Assembly (NCBI RefSeq): GCF_000372725.1
Contig: NW_005201338.1
Span: forward strand, 175,782 to 239,781
DNA: 64,000 nucleotides
Direction: 5' to 3'
Source of the DNA: Emiliania huxleyi CCMP1516
Lineage: Eukaryota > Haptophyta > Isochrysidales > Noelaerhabdaceae
Below are positions 1 through 12,042 of the stretch, in pieces. The position numbers and the translations under genes are program-made. Numbering within the stretch: position 1 is the first letter of the stretch; every line of letters begins with the position of its first letter. The notes under the pieces were generated by a model that saw nothing but the letters and a program-made list of their open reading frames with translations, made no database searches and was not told the origin of the DNA.

Positions 1-91
1 TCGTGTCGACAGACCGCTGATTCCTCCATTTGGTTTCGGCCCAAACCGGACCATTCTCTTAGGAGCTGCACAACGGCTTGAACGCTCTCTG

Positions 92-148
92 ACCCTAACG
101 CCTAACCCTAACCCACACCCTAACCCTAACCCTAACCCTAATCCTAAC
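92..148. repeat. Telomere-like CCCTAA repeats, interstitial
   Basis: About eight CCCTAA units with variants (CCTAACG, CCCACA, CCTAAT). They are preceded by about 90 bp of unique sequence, so this is an interstitial or decayed tract rather than a proven chromosome end. The same motif recurs at 12043-12082, 12600-12780 and 17941-17980. Confidence 0.85.
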
Positions 149-610
149 GACACGGTGCTTCTTAAGAGGTCGTGCGCGTCGCTGCCGACGCATCTCGCGT
201 GTATGGTGTATTTGCAGTGTATTTCGGCGGGGGCGCGCATTAAAAGAACATTGAGGCAACACTCACGTCCTCGAGCGCCCGAGGACACGAACCAAGCTGC
301 ACCTCCTCTCGCTAGAGTTATTGTGGGCTCGTTCCTTTCTACACTTCCTTGCTTTCACCGCGTTTTGATGCAGTGAGGGCAGGCCCCTGCTCTTTGAGCC
401 TTGGGGACGACCACGGCCTTGACCACGGCCTCGCTGCAGGGAAGCAGGAACGCGCGGCATTGGTGGCACAGAGATCCCTACCGGTGCCGGCAGTGGTAGG
501 CGCACCGCCGCTCTCTCCGCTGTGCCGATTCCGCCGCTGCCGCCTCGACTGCTGCCGCCTCCGCCGCTGCCGCCTCGGAGATGCCAGAGCCTTCGAAAGT
601 AGTCGAACTT

Positions 611-702
611 GTGAAATTTTCAGTGAAACGGGGGCGGCCGAAACGTTTCATGTGAAATTCACATGAATTCACATGTGAAAGTGAAAGTGTGAAAATTCAC
701 TC
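611..702. repeat. GTGAAA / TTCACA inverted-motif cluster
   Basis: This stretch has many copies of GTGAAA and its complement, including nearly perfect palindromes such as CATGTGAAATTCACATG and CACATGAATTCACATGTG at about 650-677. It lies about 400 bp upstream of the methyltransferase start. Function is unknown; palindromic binding sites or a small fold-back are possible. Confidence 0.5.
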
Positions 703-711
703 ACGAACCCT

Positions 712-861
<150 letters not shown>

Positions 862-1116
862 TAGGGCGGCTCCTGTCGCCTGTCGGTATGTGCCAGCGCA
901 AAATTCTTTTTACTTTTTGTTACCAGTGCGCGCCAGTCCCGTGCCCAGTGGGGCCCCAGAAAGAAAGAAAACAGACAACCCAAACGAGGGATAGGGGAGG
1001 AGGACAGGGTCCACACCTGCACGAGTGCGGCCAGTGCGCCCTCGTGAAAAATTCTTTGAGGGCAGCAGCGGCCGGTGCGCCAGTCGCCGCTGGACAGCGC
1101 CCTCGCGTCGGCAACG

Positions 1117-4100
1117 ATGGCAGAGAAGATCCCGTGGTCGACTCCCATACCGTGCGACATTGGGCCCGGCTGGACGCGAATGACCAAGCCTCGCGCCAAC
1201 GGGCCGCCGGGCTCTCGGGTCGCCGACCATACGTGGATCGGGCCGGACGGCAAGAAGTACCGCTCAGAGAAGCAGGCGCGAGCCGCCGCGGCCAATCCGG
1301 CCGCCGCCAGCGCGGTGCCCGCAGCCGGCGGCAAGCCCAAGAAGGCCGCCGCAAAGAAGCCGCCCACGACCCTCAAAGTGGCCTACAACCCACCGACGGC
1401 GCGGGCGGCCGCCGCCGCCGCTGCCGCCGCCGCTGCCGCCGCCGCTGCCATCAAGTGCAAAACCTGCGGCAGCGGGGAGGAGCCGGAAGGGAACGCGATT
1501 CTGCTCTGCGACGGCTTCGGCTGCACCAGTGCCTTCCACCAGCGCTGCCTTCCGACTCCGCTCGAGGAGGTCCCCGACGGCGATTGGCTCTGCCCAAAGT
1601 GCGCGCCAGAGGCGCCGCCCGCCGACCTCGTGATGCCGTCGCCGGTGAGCAAGGACCGCGCCCTCCGGCGCGAGCTCCAGGTGGTGGACGGCCTCCGCCC
1701 CGCCGACTGGGCGGCGGAGGAGGCGCAGCGGCTGGAGGCGCAGCGGCGCGCGCTTCCCGACCGCGCGCTTCGGCTGGGCGAGCTGGGCGGGTGCGCGTGC
1801 CTGGTGCAGCTTCCGGCCAAGGCGGTGGCCCGCGCGTGTGTGCGGCCGGACACTCGCCCTCCCTCACTCGTGCGCCACGGCTCTGCTCTAGGCGACCGCT
1901 TCGGACGCCTCCGCCTCGCCGTCTGCCGCGGCAACCCCGGCCGACACCCTCCCGCCGCCCGGCGTGGGGCGTGGCTGTCTGATCGGAGAGGCGCTCGACG
2001 CTGTAGGCGGCGGCCGCCCCGCGAGCCGGCATCCTCGTGGAGGCGCGCTGGAGCGGCGGGGAGGGGGTCGGCGAGGCGGCGGAGGGCAGGGGTGGCGACC
2101 TGTGCGCCTGCGTGTGGCTGTCGGGCCGCAGCGCGCCCTGCTGGCTCTCGCTGTCGGCCGGCGGGGCGAGGCTGTACCTCGGCTCGGAGATCTGCCTCGC
2201 GAGGCGGGAGGCGGAGCTCTGGCCCGCACGCGCCTTCCGCCTCCTCACGCCAGACTCCGTCGAGACGAGCGGCGAGCAGGGCTGCCCTCTTCAGGGCTGC
2301 CCTCTTCAGGGCGCCGCCAGCCCTCGCGCCGCCAGCCCTCGGAGCCCGGCGGGCCGCGGCGGGCGAGGGCGGGGCGGGCGCGGGCGCGGGCGTAGCGGCT
2401 TGCGGGCGGGGCAGGGCGCCGCGCGCGGGTCGGAGCAGGTCTGGCTGCGCTTCTTCGGCGCCCCCGGTGCGGCCTCCGTCCGCGTGGCTTCGAGCAGCCT
2501 CGCCCCCTTCCCGCTCGCGACCGGCACGCCGCTGACGGTGGCGACGCCGGCGCTCTCCGCCAAGCTGCAGGCGATGGATTGGGCGCTGCGCCACCCTCGG
2601 CACAACCGCCGCACTCCGCCCCTCTCTCCGCCCCCGGAGGGGTTGATGGAGGCTCTGGTCGGCCAAGCCATCGAGGTGATGTCGGCTGCAGAGCAGCTGT
2701 GGCGAAAGGCATTCTCACCTCACCGCCCCGCTGTCGCACTCACTCTCCCTCACACCTCCCTCAGGCCCGCCTCCTCTCCCGCCCCGCCCCCCCTCTCGGC
2801 ACAGACCTCTCGACACGTCGCCCCTCGCCCAACCCCCTCCTCTCAGGCGCTCGTCCAGGCCTACTCTGCCGCCTCGGGCAAGCACCTGCTGCTCAGCGCG
2901 GAGGGCGAGGCGGAGTGGCGCGCCCTCTCGCGCGGCTTCTACGCCTGGCGCCGCCTCCCACCGCCAAAGCCTCGCGGCTGCCCCCCCCCCCCCCCCCCCC
3001 CTCCTCCCGAGCCGCGCCCCTTTCCGCTCTCGGCAGGCACTTCCTCCCGCCCGACAAGGAGCCGCTGCTGCGCGAGCAGATCGAGGCACGCTTCCGCGAG
3101 GCGCAGCGCCACGCGCCGCCCGGCCTGCCCCTCGGCATGACGGCCGACGACTGCCGCATCTACGGCCCGCCGCCGACCTGCTTCAACTCGGACGCGCCGC
3201 GCACGGGCCCGGGCCAGCTCGTCGAGTGCGCTCGCTGCGCGCACCTCTTCCAGCCGGCGAGCCTCGACAGCGGCTACCAGCCGGGCGGAGAGGGCCCGTG
3301 CGTGTGCGAGGCGTGCGCCACGTGCGACGCGTGCGGCGCGAGTGCGCCGTCCGAGCTCTCCGGCCTCTTCGACGAGCGCGAGACGGGCCCAGTGCCGTCC
3401 GGCTGGCAGCTCGACGCGTCGCGACGGCTGCTCTGCGTGGGCTGCGTCTCGAGCATGCGCGCCGGAGGCCGCTGCGCCGCGAGCCTGCAGCAGTGGAGCA
3501 GCGGCTCCCTCGGAGTCCACTGCACGACCTGCGGCCTGTGGTGCGGCGTGAGCAAGGGCGCCGACGCCGCAGAGTCGGCCAAGCCGATGCCGCCGCCGCT
3601 GCCGCCGGCTGTCGGCGGAGGGACGAAGCTCGAGATAGGGCGGGCGCGCGTTCAGAGCTGCGGCCGCTGCGCGGGCGAGGCGCTGCACCTGCAGCTGAGC
3701 GACGCGCTGGACGAGCTGCAGGCTCTGGACCCGCTCGGCTACTTCGCGCAGCCCGTCGACGACGAGGCGATCCCCGAGTACCGCACGGTCATCCCGGACC
3801 CGATGGACTTCAGCACGATGCGGGTGCGGCTCCGGCGAGGCGAGTACTCATCGCCACTGCAGCTCGCGGACGACTTCGTGCTCCTCTGCCGCAACGCGCT
3901 CGTCTTCAACCCGAGCGCCACCAACCCGTACCGCGTCGCCGCGAAGAGCCTGCACGGCCGTGGCCAGGCGGTGCTGCAGGCGCAGTTCGGGCTGCACCTC
4001 GACGGGGCGGCTGCGCCGGCGGCTGCGCCGGCGGCCGCCTCCGAGCCTGCCGCCGCCGGCCCTGCCGAGGAGCCGTCGCCGGAGGAGGCGCCGGAGGAGG

Positions 4101-5349
4101 CGCCGGAGGAGGGGCCGCCGCCCTCTCCTGGCGCCGGCGCACGCAGCGACGGCGTTCTCAGCAGCGCCGACCAGGCGTCTCCCCCGCCGCTCGAGGCGCC
4201 GTACTCTGGCGACGGGAGCGTCGACTCGCACGGGCTGAGGCGCACGCGCAAGCCCGCGGCCGACTCCGTGCAGCCTGGAGGCGGCGAGGGCGGCAGGGAG
4301 ACCGGCAAGGGCACCAAGCGAGGCGCGCCCGATGCGGCGGAGGAGCTGCCAGACGACCCGCTCCGCCTCGTGACGTGCGAGGCGCGCGAGCCGAGGGCGC
4401 CCGTGTGCACGCTGCTGCCCCACCCGCCCCCCGACGGCAGCGAGCAGCAGCAGGCCAGCGGCAGCGCGGCGTGCCCTCCTGCCGAGTGGGAGGCGATCGA
4501 CTTGCCGTGCGGCCCCGCTTGCGCGGCGTGCGGCTCTGGGGGCGAGAGCAAGCACGCGATGCTGCAGTGCATCTGCTGCGGCGAGAGCTTCCACCGCTTC
4601 TGCCTCGGGCTGCCGCCGGACGCCGAGGTCGACCCGCTGACGTGGCAGTGCGCGAGCTGCAACGTGTGCTCGCACTGCCACAGCGGCGTCGACGAGGAGC
4701 TCCTGCTCCTCTGCGACTGCGGCGAGGCGATGCACACGTATTGCCTCAAGCCGCCGCTCAAGGCCGTCCCGGCGGGGGACTGGCGCTGCCCCAAGTGCGT
4801 CAAGTCGCTCAAGTGCGAGCGGTGCGGCACGAGCAAGCCCGGCCGAGGCGGCTGGCGCGTCGACTACCGCTTCTGCGACGAGTGCGGCAAGCTGCACGAG
4901 GAGCAGGGCTACTGCCCGCTCTGCATGCACGATTGCCGCACCGAGGAGGGGCCGATGGTGTGCTGCGACAAGTGCGACTTTTGGGTCCACGCCGAGTGCG
5001 ACGGGTTCAGCGAGCGCGGGTACGACTTCTTCGTCTCCAAGGGCGACAAGATGAGCTACGAGTGCCCGCGGTGCGCCAAACGGCAGCCGCTCGAGTATGG
5101 CCGCGCGCTCGACGCAAAGGTGCCGAAGTCCTTCAAGGCCAAGCCGGACCCGAGCGACGCGGGGTGTGCGCCGGAGCTCTCGATGGCGCCTCCTCTGCAA
5201 GCCGCGGTGGCTGCCGGCAGCGCTGCGACGCCGGCGGGGCTGGCTCCACTGGTGGCGGCTAGCGCGGTCGTGGCCGCTCAGTCTAGCACTTTCGCGCCGC
5301 CCTCGCTGCCGCAGCCGTCAAGCCCTCCACCCTCACTGCCGCCGAGCAT

Positions 5350-5384
<35 letters not shown>

Positions 5385-7955
5385 TTATGCGGCAGCAGCT
5401 TCAATGGCAGCAGCAGCAGCGGCTGATGCTGCTGCAGCAGCAGCAGCAGCAGCAGCAGCTTTTCCAGCAGCAGCAGCAGCAACAATTGATGCAGTGGCAG
5501 CAGCAGCAGCAGCAGTACGCAGGCATCGGGCAGCAGGGCTACGGGCAGCAGGTCTACGGGCAGCAGCAGGGCTACGCGCAGCAGCAGTACGCGCAGCCGG
5601 CATATGGCCAGCCGCAGCAGCTCTTCCACCAGCTGCAGCACGGTGTGTCGGTGCCGGTTCAGGGCATGCCGGTTCATGCCGTCCCGCAGCACATGCCCGC
5701 GCCGGTGCTCGGCAACGTGTCGGGTGCGTACGGTCTGCCGCCGCCCTCGTGCCCTCCGTCCCCTGCCGGCGACGACGACTCGGCAGCTCCGAGTGGCGGC
5801 AGCAGCCCCCATTCCTCGCGCGGCGACGAGGCCATGCCGCCAAGCTGCCCGCAGGACGACGTGGAGGACGACGTGGCGGCGGAGCCAATGGACGAGTCGG
5901 GAGCTGGCGGTGCCGAGGCGGAAGCTGCGAGCGCTGGCCAGGGCGGCTTCCCTCGGCACGTGGTGTGCAAGCTGTGCCAGAAGCCGGGCGACGCCGGCGA
6001 GGGCGGCCGCATGCTCTTCGTTGAGCCGGGCTGCTGGGCGCACGTCAACTGCCTCGCCTGGTCGTCCGAGGTTGTCGAGACGGTGGGCGGCGACCTCACA
6101 AAGGTGCACTCCATGCTGCAGCGCACGCGCAAGATCGGCTGCGCCCACTGCGGCCAGCCCGGTGCCTCGATCGGCTGCAATGTCCACCGCTGCAAGCGCT
6201 CCTTCCACCTGCCGTGCTTGGGGCCCGCCGGCGCGCTCGTCTTGGCCGACCGGCGCGTCTACTGCGAGGAGCACCGCTCCGTCAAGGCTGCGGCGCGCGG
6301 CTCGGCCCTCCACGAGCTCCCGCTCGCCGACAGGCGGATGCGGGTGCAGCCGAGCAAGCGGAGCTCGCCCGAGGACTGGCCTCACGGACACTGGCTCCGC
6401 GTCGGCGCGCTGACCGTGCTGCACCGCGGCGAGAGGCCGCAGAAGCCCGGCGACCCCCCCGCCGGCTACGTCGCCCGGCGGAGGCACTGGAGCACTCTCC
6501 GCGAGGAGGAGTCGTGCTGGTACGAGCTGCGCATCTCCGGCGCCGAGGACGGCGCCCTCGCCTTCAGCGTCCTGAGCGAGCACGAGCCGGAGCGGCCGAT
6601 CGAGTGTGCGTCTGCGCTCGAGGTGGCCGCTGCCTCGCCTTTTGCGCGCGCGTCCCTCTCCCGCGCTAACGCAGGGTACGACCCCCGGCTGTAGGCGGTG
6701 CGAGAGCTCTACGCCCGGCTGCGAGCCGTCTCGACCAAGCCGGCGCGGACGCGGGTCCACTACCCGTACTCCGCGGCCAGCTTCTTTGGCTGGAGTCTGG
6801 AGCCCGTCCAGCGAGCGCTGCACGGCGACGAGCGCGGCGCGGCTGGCGGAGCGGCCGAGGAGCCGGAGGAGGCGCGCAGCCCGGCTCTGCGGGTGGCCGA
6901 GAGAGAAGAGGCGGGTGTGCGGAGAGCGGTGTGATCGCTGTAGGTGCGCAACCCGTCCGGCTGCGCCCGCGCGGAGCCCGTCAAGTGGCGGCGTGCCGTC
7001 GTCGCGAGCACTACGGCGGACGGCACGGCGAACCACCGCGGCAAGCGCGCTCGGTACGAGGAGGACGAGGAGGCGGAGGGGCTGCAGCTGGGGAACGTCG
7101 AGAAGCTGCGCAACCTGAACGACTCGGTGCGCGCCCCTGCCACCGCATCGGGCCGAACCCAGCCGTGTGACGCCGTCCCCCTCGCAACAGGCGCGCTCCC
7201 GCTTCAAGGTCAAGGGTTCCAACATCCACGGCTGGGGGCTGTTTGTCAAGACCCCGATCCCGAAGGGCGAGATGCTGATTGAGTACCAGGGGCCCCGCCC
7301 GTCCGCCCCCCCCCCCCCCCCGAGCCCGCCCCCCCTCCGCATCGCCTGCTCGACGCTGCAACCCTCCACCTCCAGGGGTGGTCCTCTATCCCTAAGCCTA
7401 AGCCTACCCTCCTCCCGCCAGGGGTGGGTCATCCGCAAGTCGATCGCCGACCGGCTGATGGAGCGCTACACGCGCGCGGGCGTGCCTGGCGCCACGGACG
7501 GCTCGTACGTCTTCAAGCTGGACGACACGACGCAGGTCGACGCGACGATGGCGGGCAACATGGCGCGCTTCATGAACCACTCCTGCTCGCCGAACGCCTA
7601 CTCCAAGGCTCGCTGCGACCTCTCTCCACACCCGCCGCCCTCCCATCGCGGCCCCCTTCACTTCAATTCCGCCGCCGCCCCTCCCTCCCCAAAGGTGATC
7701 GAGGTTGGCAAGGGGCCTCTCGGCAAGCACATCGTCATCTTTGCGAGGCGCGACCTCGAGGCGCCGACTACCGAACCCCCCCCCCTTCCCCCCCCCCCCC
7801 GCACCTCTCCCGCCGCCCTCACTTTGAACCCCCCCCCCCCCCTCTCCTGTCTCCAGGTGGGCGAGGAGCTCCAGTACGACTACCAATTCGCGCTCGGCGG
7901 CGAGAAGATTGCTTGCCACTGCGGCGCCCCGAACTGCTGGGGCCGCATGAACTGA
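1117..7955 (+). CDS. Trithorax/MLL-type SET-domain histone H3K4 methyltransferase
   Basis: This is a large multi-exon gene predicted to methylate histone H3 lysine 4. The ATG at 1117 opens a methyl-CpG-binding-like segment (GPGWTRM...[11 protein letters not shown], 1135-1290). Next come a PHD finger (1456-1608), poorly resolved exons (1840-3030), Cys-rich zinc modules and a bromodomain (about 3700-3990). Three tandem PHD fingers follow (4510-5090), then a Gln-rich tract (5340-5640) and an MLL-type extended PHD (5950-6290). FYRN/FYRC lies at 6390-6830. The SET domain (7191-7925) shows [10 protein letters not shown] and ELQYDY; the post-[11 protein letters not shown] precedes the stop at 7953. 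Introns I can place are 6623-6694 and 7127-7190 (GT-AG), and 7608-7694 and 7761-7856 (GC-AG). The intron after EYQG has an unclear donor (see findings). Exon limits between 1838 and 3040 are not resolved. The order PHD, ePHD, FYR, SET is diagnostic of the Trithorax family; acting in a COMPASS-like complex in the nucleus is inferred. Confidence 0.93.
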
Positions 7956-8166
7956 GCTGTTTTTATTATCGATATCCACATCAGCCACCGTGTCTGTCGC
8001 GTGTCGGCGCCGGCCATCAGAGGCGACATGTAACTGTACCCTCGCTGTGGTGTCGTGTCTACCTGTCCCGCATGTTACTACAAATGGGCACACTCACCGG
8101 CTCTCAACAGCTCTCTTTAACTAGTCACACACACACAACAGTTCTCTGTGCGTCTCTGGCCTGCGC

Positions 8167-9729
8167 TCACGTACCGCTCCACGTCCACTCCGTCGGCAGC
8201 TGCAGACGGGAGCCGGGGAGGAGGGTTAGGCCGGCGACCGAACAGCTCTCCGTCGGCTTGCTTGCGAGCCGCTGCCTCTTCACCTCTCTGACCGCCTGCG
8301 CCTCGACGTGCTTGCCGTGCATCTCCTCCCAAGCGCGCGTCTTCGCGGCAACCTCTGCCGCGTCGCGGATCAAGTACGGCCCAACACCCGCTCCCTCCTC
8401 GTCGCTGCCCCCCGCCGCCTCGGCGTCGTCGGCCGCGCCCGCGCTGCAGAAGAAGCCGCTCGAGAAGAAGCCTTGCTCGAGCGCCTCCTCCGACACACCG
8501 TGCCGCAGAGACCGCTCCAGCTGGACATCCTCGCCGTCGAGATCGCACCTCGCACCGCCGCCGGCCGCGATCCGCTCCTTGGCCGCGGCCAGCTTCCCCC
8601 GAAGCCGATCGCGCCGCGCGGCGTTCGCCGCGAAAGAGGGGGGGCCGGACGGAGGCGCCCCGCCGCCTCCCTCGCCGCCGCCTCCCTCGCCGCCGCCTCC
8701 CTCGCCGCCGCCTCCCTCGCCGCCGCCTCCCTTGTCGCCGCCGTCGCCGCCGCCGCCGCCCTCGCCGCTCGCCTCCGCGGCCGCAGCGGCGCGCTGCAAG
8801 CTCGCCTCGTCGAGCGCGCTCGAAAGGCTGCGCAGCACCTCCCTCTCCGACAGGCGGGCTCGGCCGGGCAGGCTGCGGGCGAGGCTGACCGCCACCGAGC
8901 GCAGCTCCGCCGCCCGCAGCTTGACCTGCGTCTGGGAGAGGCGGAGGGCGCTGCACACGGCGGCGATGAGGCGCCCCTCGCCGCCCTCGCCGCGGCCGGA
9001 CGGCTTGGAGGGCGCGGCGGCGCCCAGCGCGACCAGCGCCACCGCCCCACAGCTCGTCTCCGGCTGCCGCCCCTCGAGCAGCCACTCCGCCGAGGCCAGC
9101 TCGAGCAGCCGGCCCGCGAGGAGGCGGCCTGGCCCGCGCGGAGCCATCGTGCCCGCGTAGCCGCCGAGCTCGGCCACCTCCGCCGCCCGGTGCAGCGTGT
9201 CGCAGTCCCGCTCCAGCAGCGCTCGCGTGTCGAGTGCAAAGCTGCGCCGCTCGGTGGAGCCGTCGGCGGAGGAGGAGGGCGAGGCCGAGTCGAGTCGCTG
9301 CTGCTCGGCAGCGAGCTTGCCGAGGAGCCGCAGCCAGCACCGCGTCACCCGCAGCGGCGGAATTCGCGAGTGCAGCACGACGTCGCGCAGCGTCAGCACC
9401 GACGCCGAGCGGCAGCGGCGCGAGGCGAGCAGCAGGCAGCAAGGCGCGTGCTCCTCGAGCGCGGCGCTCCCCTTGCGATCCGGCGGCGTGCCCAGCGCCG
9501 ACTTGACCAGAGCGCTGGCCATCTGCACGGAATCGTCGTCCAGGCGGAGCGCCGCCCCCATCTCGCGCACGCGCTCCTCGACCAGGTGCCAGCCGCGTTC
9601 GTCGAGCACGCGCTGGGTGCCGGCCACACAGTCGTCGGTCACCGTCTCAAGGACCCACCCGCACTCTGCGCACACCAGCTGGCCCTCCCACACCTCGGTG
9701 CCGGCGTCGCACGAGCAGCTTGATACCAT
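8167..9729 (-). CDS. TFIIB-related factor (Brf-like subunit of TFIIIB)
   Basis: A single-exon protein of about 520 residues. The ATG at 9729 is preferred because the longer frame begins with GTG. It opens with a TFIIB-type zinc ribbon (CSCDAGT...LVCAECG). Two cyclin-like repeats follow; the second is clear (LAGRLLELASAEWLLEGR, then LSQTQVKLRAAELRS). The acidic, Gly-rich insert at 8630-8780 is low complexity (GGGGEGGGG repeats). Near the C-terminus, YLIRDAAEVAAKTRAWEEM matches the conserved Brf TBP-binding segment (EV..KT..W..M), which separates it from TFIIB. Predicted role: RNA polymerase III initiation at tRNA and 5S genes with TBP and Bdp1. Its 3' end converges on the methyltransferase gene, 212 bp away. 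BRF1 versus BRF2 type is not decided. Confidence 0.82.
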   Translation of the reverse strand: MVSSCSCDAGTEVWEGQLVCAECGWVLETVTDDCVAGTQRVLDERGWHLVEERVREMGAALRLDDDSVQMASALVKSALGTPPDRKGSAALEEHAPCCLLLASRRCRSASVLTLRDVVLHSRIPPLRVTRCWLRLLGKLAAEQQRLDSASPSSSADGSTERRSFALDTRALLERDCDTLHRAAEVAELGGYAGTMAPRGPGRLLAGRLLELASAEWLLEGRQPETSCGAVALVALGAAAPSKPSGRGEGGEGRLIAAVCSALRLSQTQVKLRAAELRSVAVSLARSLPGRARLSEREVLRSLSSALDEASLQRAAAAAEASGEGGGGGDGGDKGGGGEGGGGEGGGGEGGGGEGGGGAPPSGPPSFAANAARRDRLRGKLAAAKERIAAGGGARCDLDGEDVQLERSLRHGVSEEALEQGFFSSGFFCSAGAADDAEAAGGSDEEGAGVGPYLIRDAAEVAAKTRAWEEMHGKHVEAQAVREVKRQRLASKPTESCSVAGLTLLPGSRLQLPTEWTWSGT

Positions 9730-9942
9730 ACAAGACCGTGTCGGGGTGGGTTGCCGCGTCGAGGCCACAAAAAAAGAAAAAATCTGCGAAGCACGGCTAG
9801 GCGAACGACACGTACTTCCCCTCTCAGAGCTTCCCGTCCTCTGCTCGTTCGGCCCGCGCGACTAGGCGGCTCAGGTCCAGGGCCTCGCCCCGCAACCTGC
9901 TCAGCTCCTCGCTGGCGGCTCCCGCCTCGGCGTGGAGGCTAG

Positions 9943-10092
9943 ATCATCACGCTGCCCGACGACACCGTGCGCCTGACCGGCGAGGCTGTTGTTGCGCGGT
10001 GCAAGTGTGCCCGGTGTGCTGTCCGGCCCGAGGCAGAGGATGGCGGCTGCACGCTGCCGCTTCCGCAGCCAGCGCGGCCGCGGCGGCGCTAG
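9943..10092 (+). CDS. Possible terminal exon of an unrecognised gene
   Basis: After an AG at 9941-9942, a 49-codon frame begins IITLPDDTVRLTGEAVV and continues with a CKCARC cysteine cluster to a TAG at 10090. The first half has the alternating hydrophobic character of a beta-strand pair and looks protein-like. No upstream exon was found; the sequence at 9780-9940 is not convincing in any frame. It may be a gene remnant. Family not recognised. Confidence 0.3.
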   Translation: MITLPDDTVRLTGEAVVARCKCARCAVRPEAEDGGCTLPLPQPARPRRR

Positions 10093-10401
10093 CCCAGGGG
10101 CGCCCTAAACCGGGTCTGAACCTGGTATGTCTAATAGGGTCCCCCACCCAGGCCGAGCCCTGTTTAGACCCAGTTTATCGTAAACAGGACTAATCTGGTT
10201 CGTGTTCAGCCGTGGTCTAAACTGGGTCTAAACATGGTCTAAACTGGTTCGCTTGATACCCTCATTAACGTAAACGTCGTCGTCGACGAAAGCAAGTGAG
10301 CCCCTTCCGTACAGCCGTGAACCAACAGCACCAAACACAGTCGCACAACTGTACCTGAGGGCACACACTCGAGTCCAACTCCAAAACTCCGCCAAAGATC
10401 G

Positions 10402-10498
<97 letters not shown>

Positions 10499-10634
10499 TG
10501 CGTGTGTGCGTGCGTGAGTGTGCGTGTGTGAGTGTGCGTGCGTGCGTGCGCGAGCACCGCGGGGGCGTGGTCTGCGCGCTGTGAAACTCATTCATACGGT
10601 GAGGTATCTCTAGGCAGCCCTTCGTCCCGCCGCC
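10093..10634. repeat. GGTCTAAAC-type degenerate repeats and (GT)n tract
   Basis: From 10110 to 10250 the motif GGTCTAAAC and variants (GGTCTGAAC, GTTTAGACC) recur in both orientations at short intervals. At 10404-10497 there is a GT microsatellite of about 47 units, followed by interrupted GTGCGT units to 10550. No gene is visible in this interval. Confidence 0.7.
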
Positions 10635-11927
10635 TCACTCCTCCTCCGCCGCCTCCGTAGCAGAGGCGTCGCCGTCGCCCACCCCCAGCAGCTCTTGGTT
10701 CGGGTGCACCTCCTCGTCGTCGAAGCGCGAGAAGGCGAAGCGCGTCTCGTAGGGCGTCGTCACCTCATACATGGCCGCGTTGCCTGTGACAGGGGTGGGT
10801 GCCGCTCAGCAGCCGTGAGAGAATCCTCGTGCCGCGTTGTCTGCGCTTGACGCCTTCGATCGCGCCCTCGGCCATGGCACTCGTCTTGAACCGACCAGCG
10901 TTGCTGCCGGGGTAGGCGTCGCGCTTGCCCTCGCGCAGTGTGGTGGCAGAGAAGGACTGGCCCACGATACCTATACGGGAGGGCTCCGAGAAGTCTACAC
11001 GAGCCTCGAGTCACCGTGTAGCGAGCGATGCCGTGCGGGAGGGTGCGGGCCGCCGCGTCGCCCGCCGCATGGATGTTTATGTCGAGCTGGTGCTTTGGGC
11101 CGGAGACCCATCCCTCGACGCTCTTGGCGCCGACGGTGAAGGTCCAGTTGCGCACCTGGGGGAAGGGGGAGGCGGGCGGTGCGGGGCCGGTGGGAGACGT
11201 GCGGAGATGCGGGTGGCGGGAGACCCCGCCTCAAACTTGGCGCTCGAGTAGTGCGGCTTGATTGAGAACTCCTCGCAACGGCGCAGCGTCGTCCCGAGCC
11301 CGAACGAGAAGGCGTGGCCGCCGCAGGAGCCGGTGATGAAGTCGAAGCCCGTGTTGAACTCGGCGAGCCGCGAGGCGAGGAAGGAGGCGTTTGCCCACTT
11401 GCGCTTTGCGCCGCGCACCCGCGCGACGACGTGGCCTCGGTGATGAAGGAGCCGTCGATGGTGGTGCCGGGCCACCATGGCGGGTTGTAGACGACGTCCT
11501 CCGTCTTGACGTTGAGGGCGATGCCAGGCGCCGAGAAGAAGACGACGACGGCGTCGTCCTCACCGCGGTAGTCTGCGCGGCCGCCGTGCGCAAAGTGCAG
11601 GTGCGGGTCGCCGTCGGAGCCGCCGATCGGCTTGTGCGAGGATGGCGGCGAAGGGGGCCATGCCGACGTCGGCGCCCTTGTGGCGCTTTTGTCGCTTCCG
11701 ACGGGTTCGCGCGTAGTCTGATAGTGAGAGTCTGTGCTTGTCGTCCGACTGCATCCGGTCATGAAATACAGCGGATCGTTGTCGGAGTAGCAATCGACGT
11801 CATTTGCCGAATCGGGACAGATGGCCGGCATGTGGTCCATAATTTCGTCCGGGGGATATTCATCCCAGCCGTCGGGTGTGAACCAGACCTGCGTCTGAAC
11901 TTTAGCACTGTTTTTGACTTCGACCAT
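10635..11927 (-). CDS. Conserved protein of unknown function, one internal frameshift
   Basis: ATG at 11927, stop at 10635. The reading path has four coding blocks separated by three GC-AG introns: 11156-11229, 10971-11031 and 10784-10853. Recognisable blocks are GDPHLHFAHGG...NVKTEDVVYN, then KRKWANASF...FITGSCGGHAFSFG, then RNWTFTVGAKSVEGWVSG, then GQSFSATTLREGK and YETRFAFSRFD. GDPH followed by a hydrophobic Gly-rich segment recalls the start of von Willebrand factor D-like extracellular domains. I remember similar proteins in algae but cannot name a function. Near 11431-11436 (GAG GCC ACG TCG) the frame must shift by one base to keep ITEA joined to HVVARV; one C appears to be missing. The 5' end abuts the scaffold gap, so an upstream exon may be lost. 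Confidence 0.65.
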
Positions 11928-11942
11928 GGGCGACGTGTGGGA

Positions 11943-12042
11943 NNNNNNNNNNNNNNNNNNNNNNNNNNNNNNNNNNNNNNNNNNNNNNNNNNNNNNNNNN
12001 NNNNNNNNNNNNNNNNNNNNNNNNNNNNNNNNNNNNNNNNNN
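11943..12042. other. Assembly gap (100 N)
   Basis: A run of exactly 100 N, the conventional spacer for a gap of unknown size. The right edge is directly telomere-like (GGGTTAGTCTC repeats), so the gap probably hides a collapsed repeat. Confidence 0.99.

Noticed and set aside
92..148. Chromosome end at the left edge of the window
   Set aside because: The telomere-like tract is short, degenerate and preceded by unique sequence, and similar tracts lie internally.
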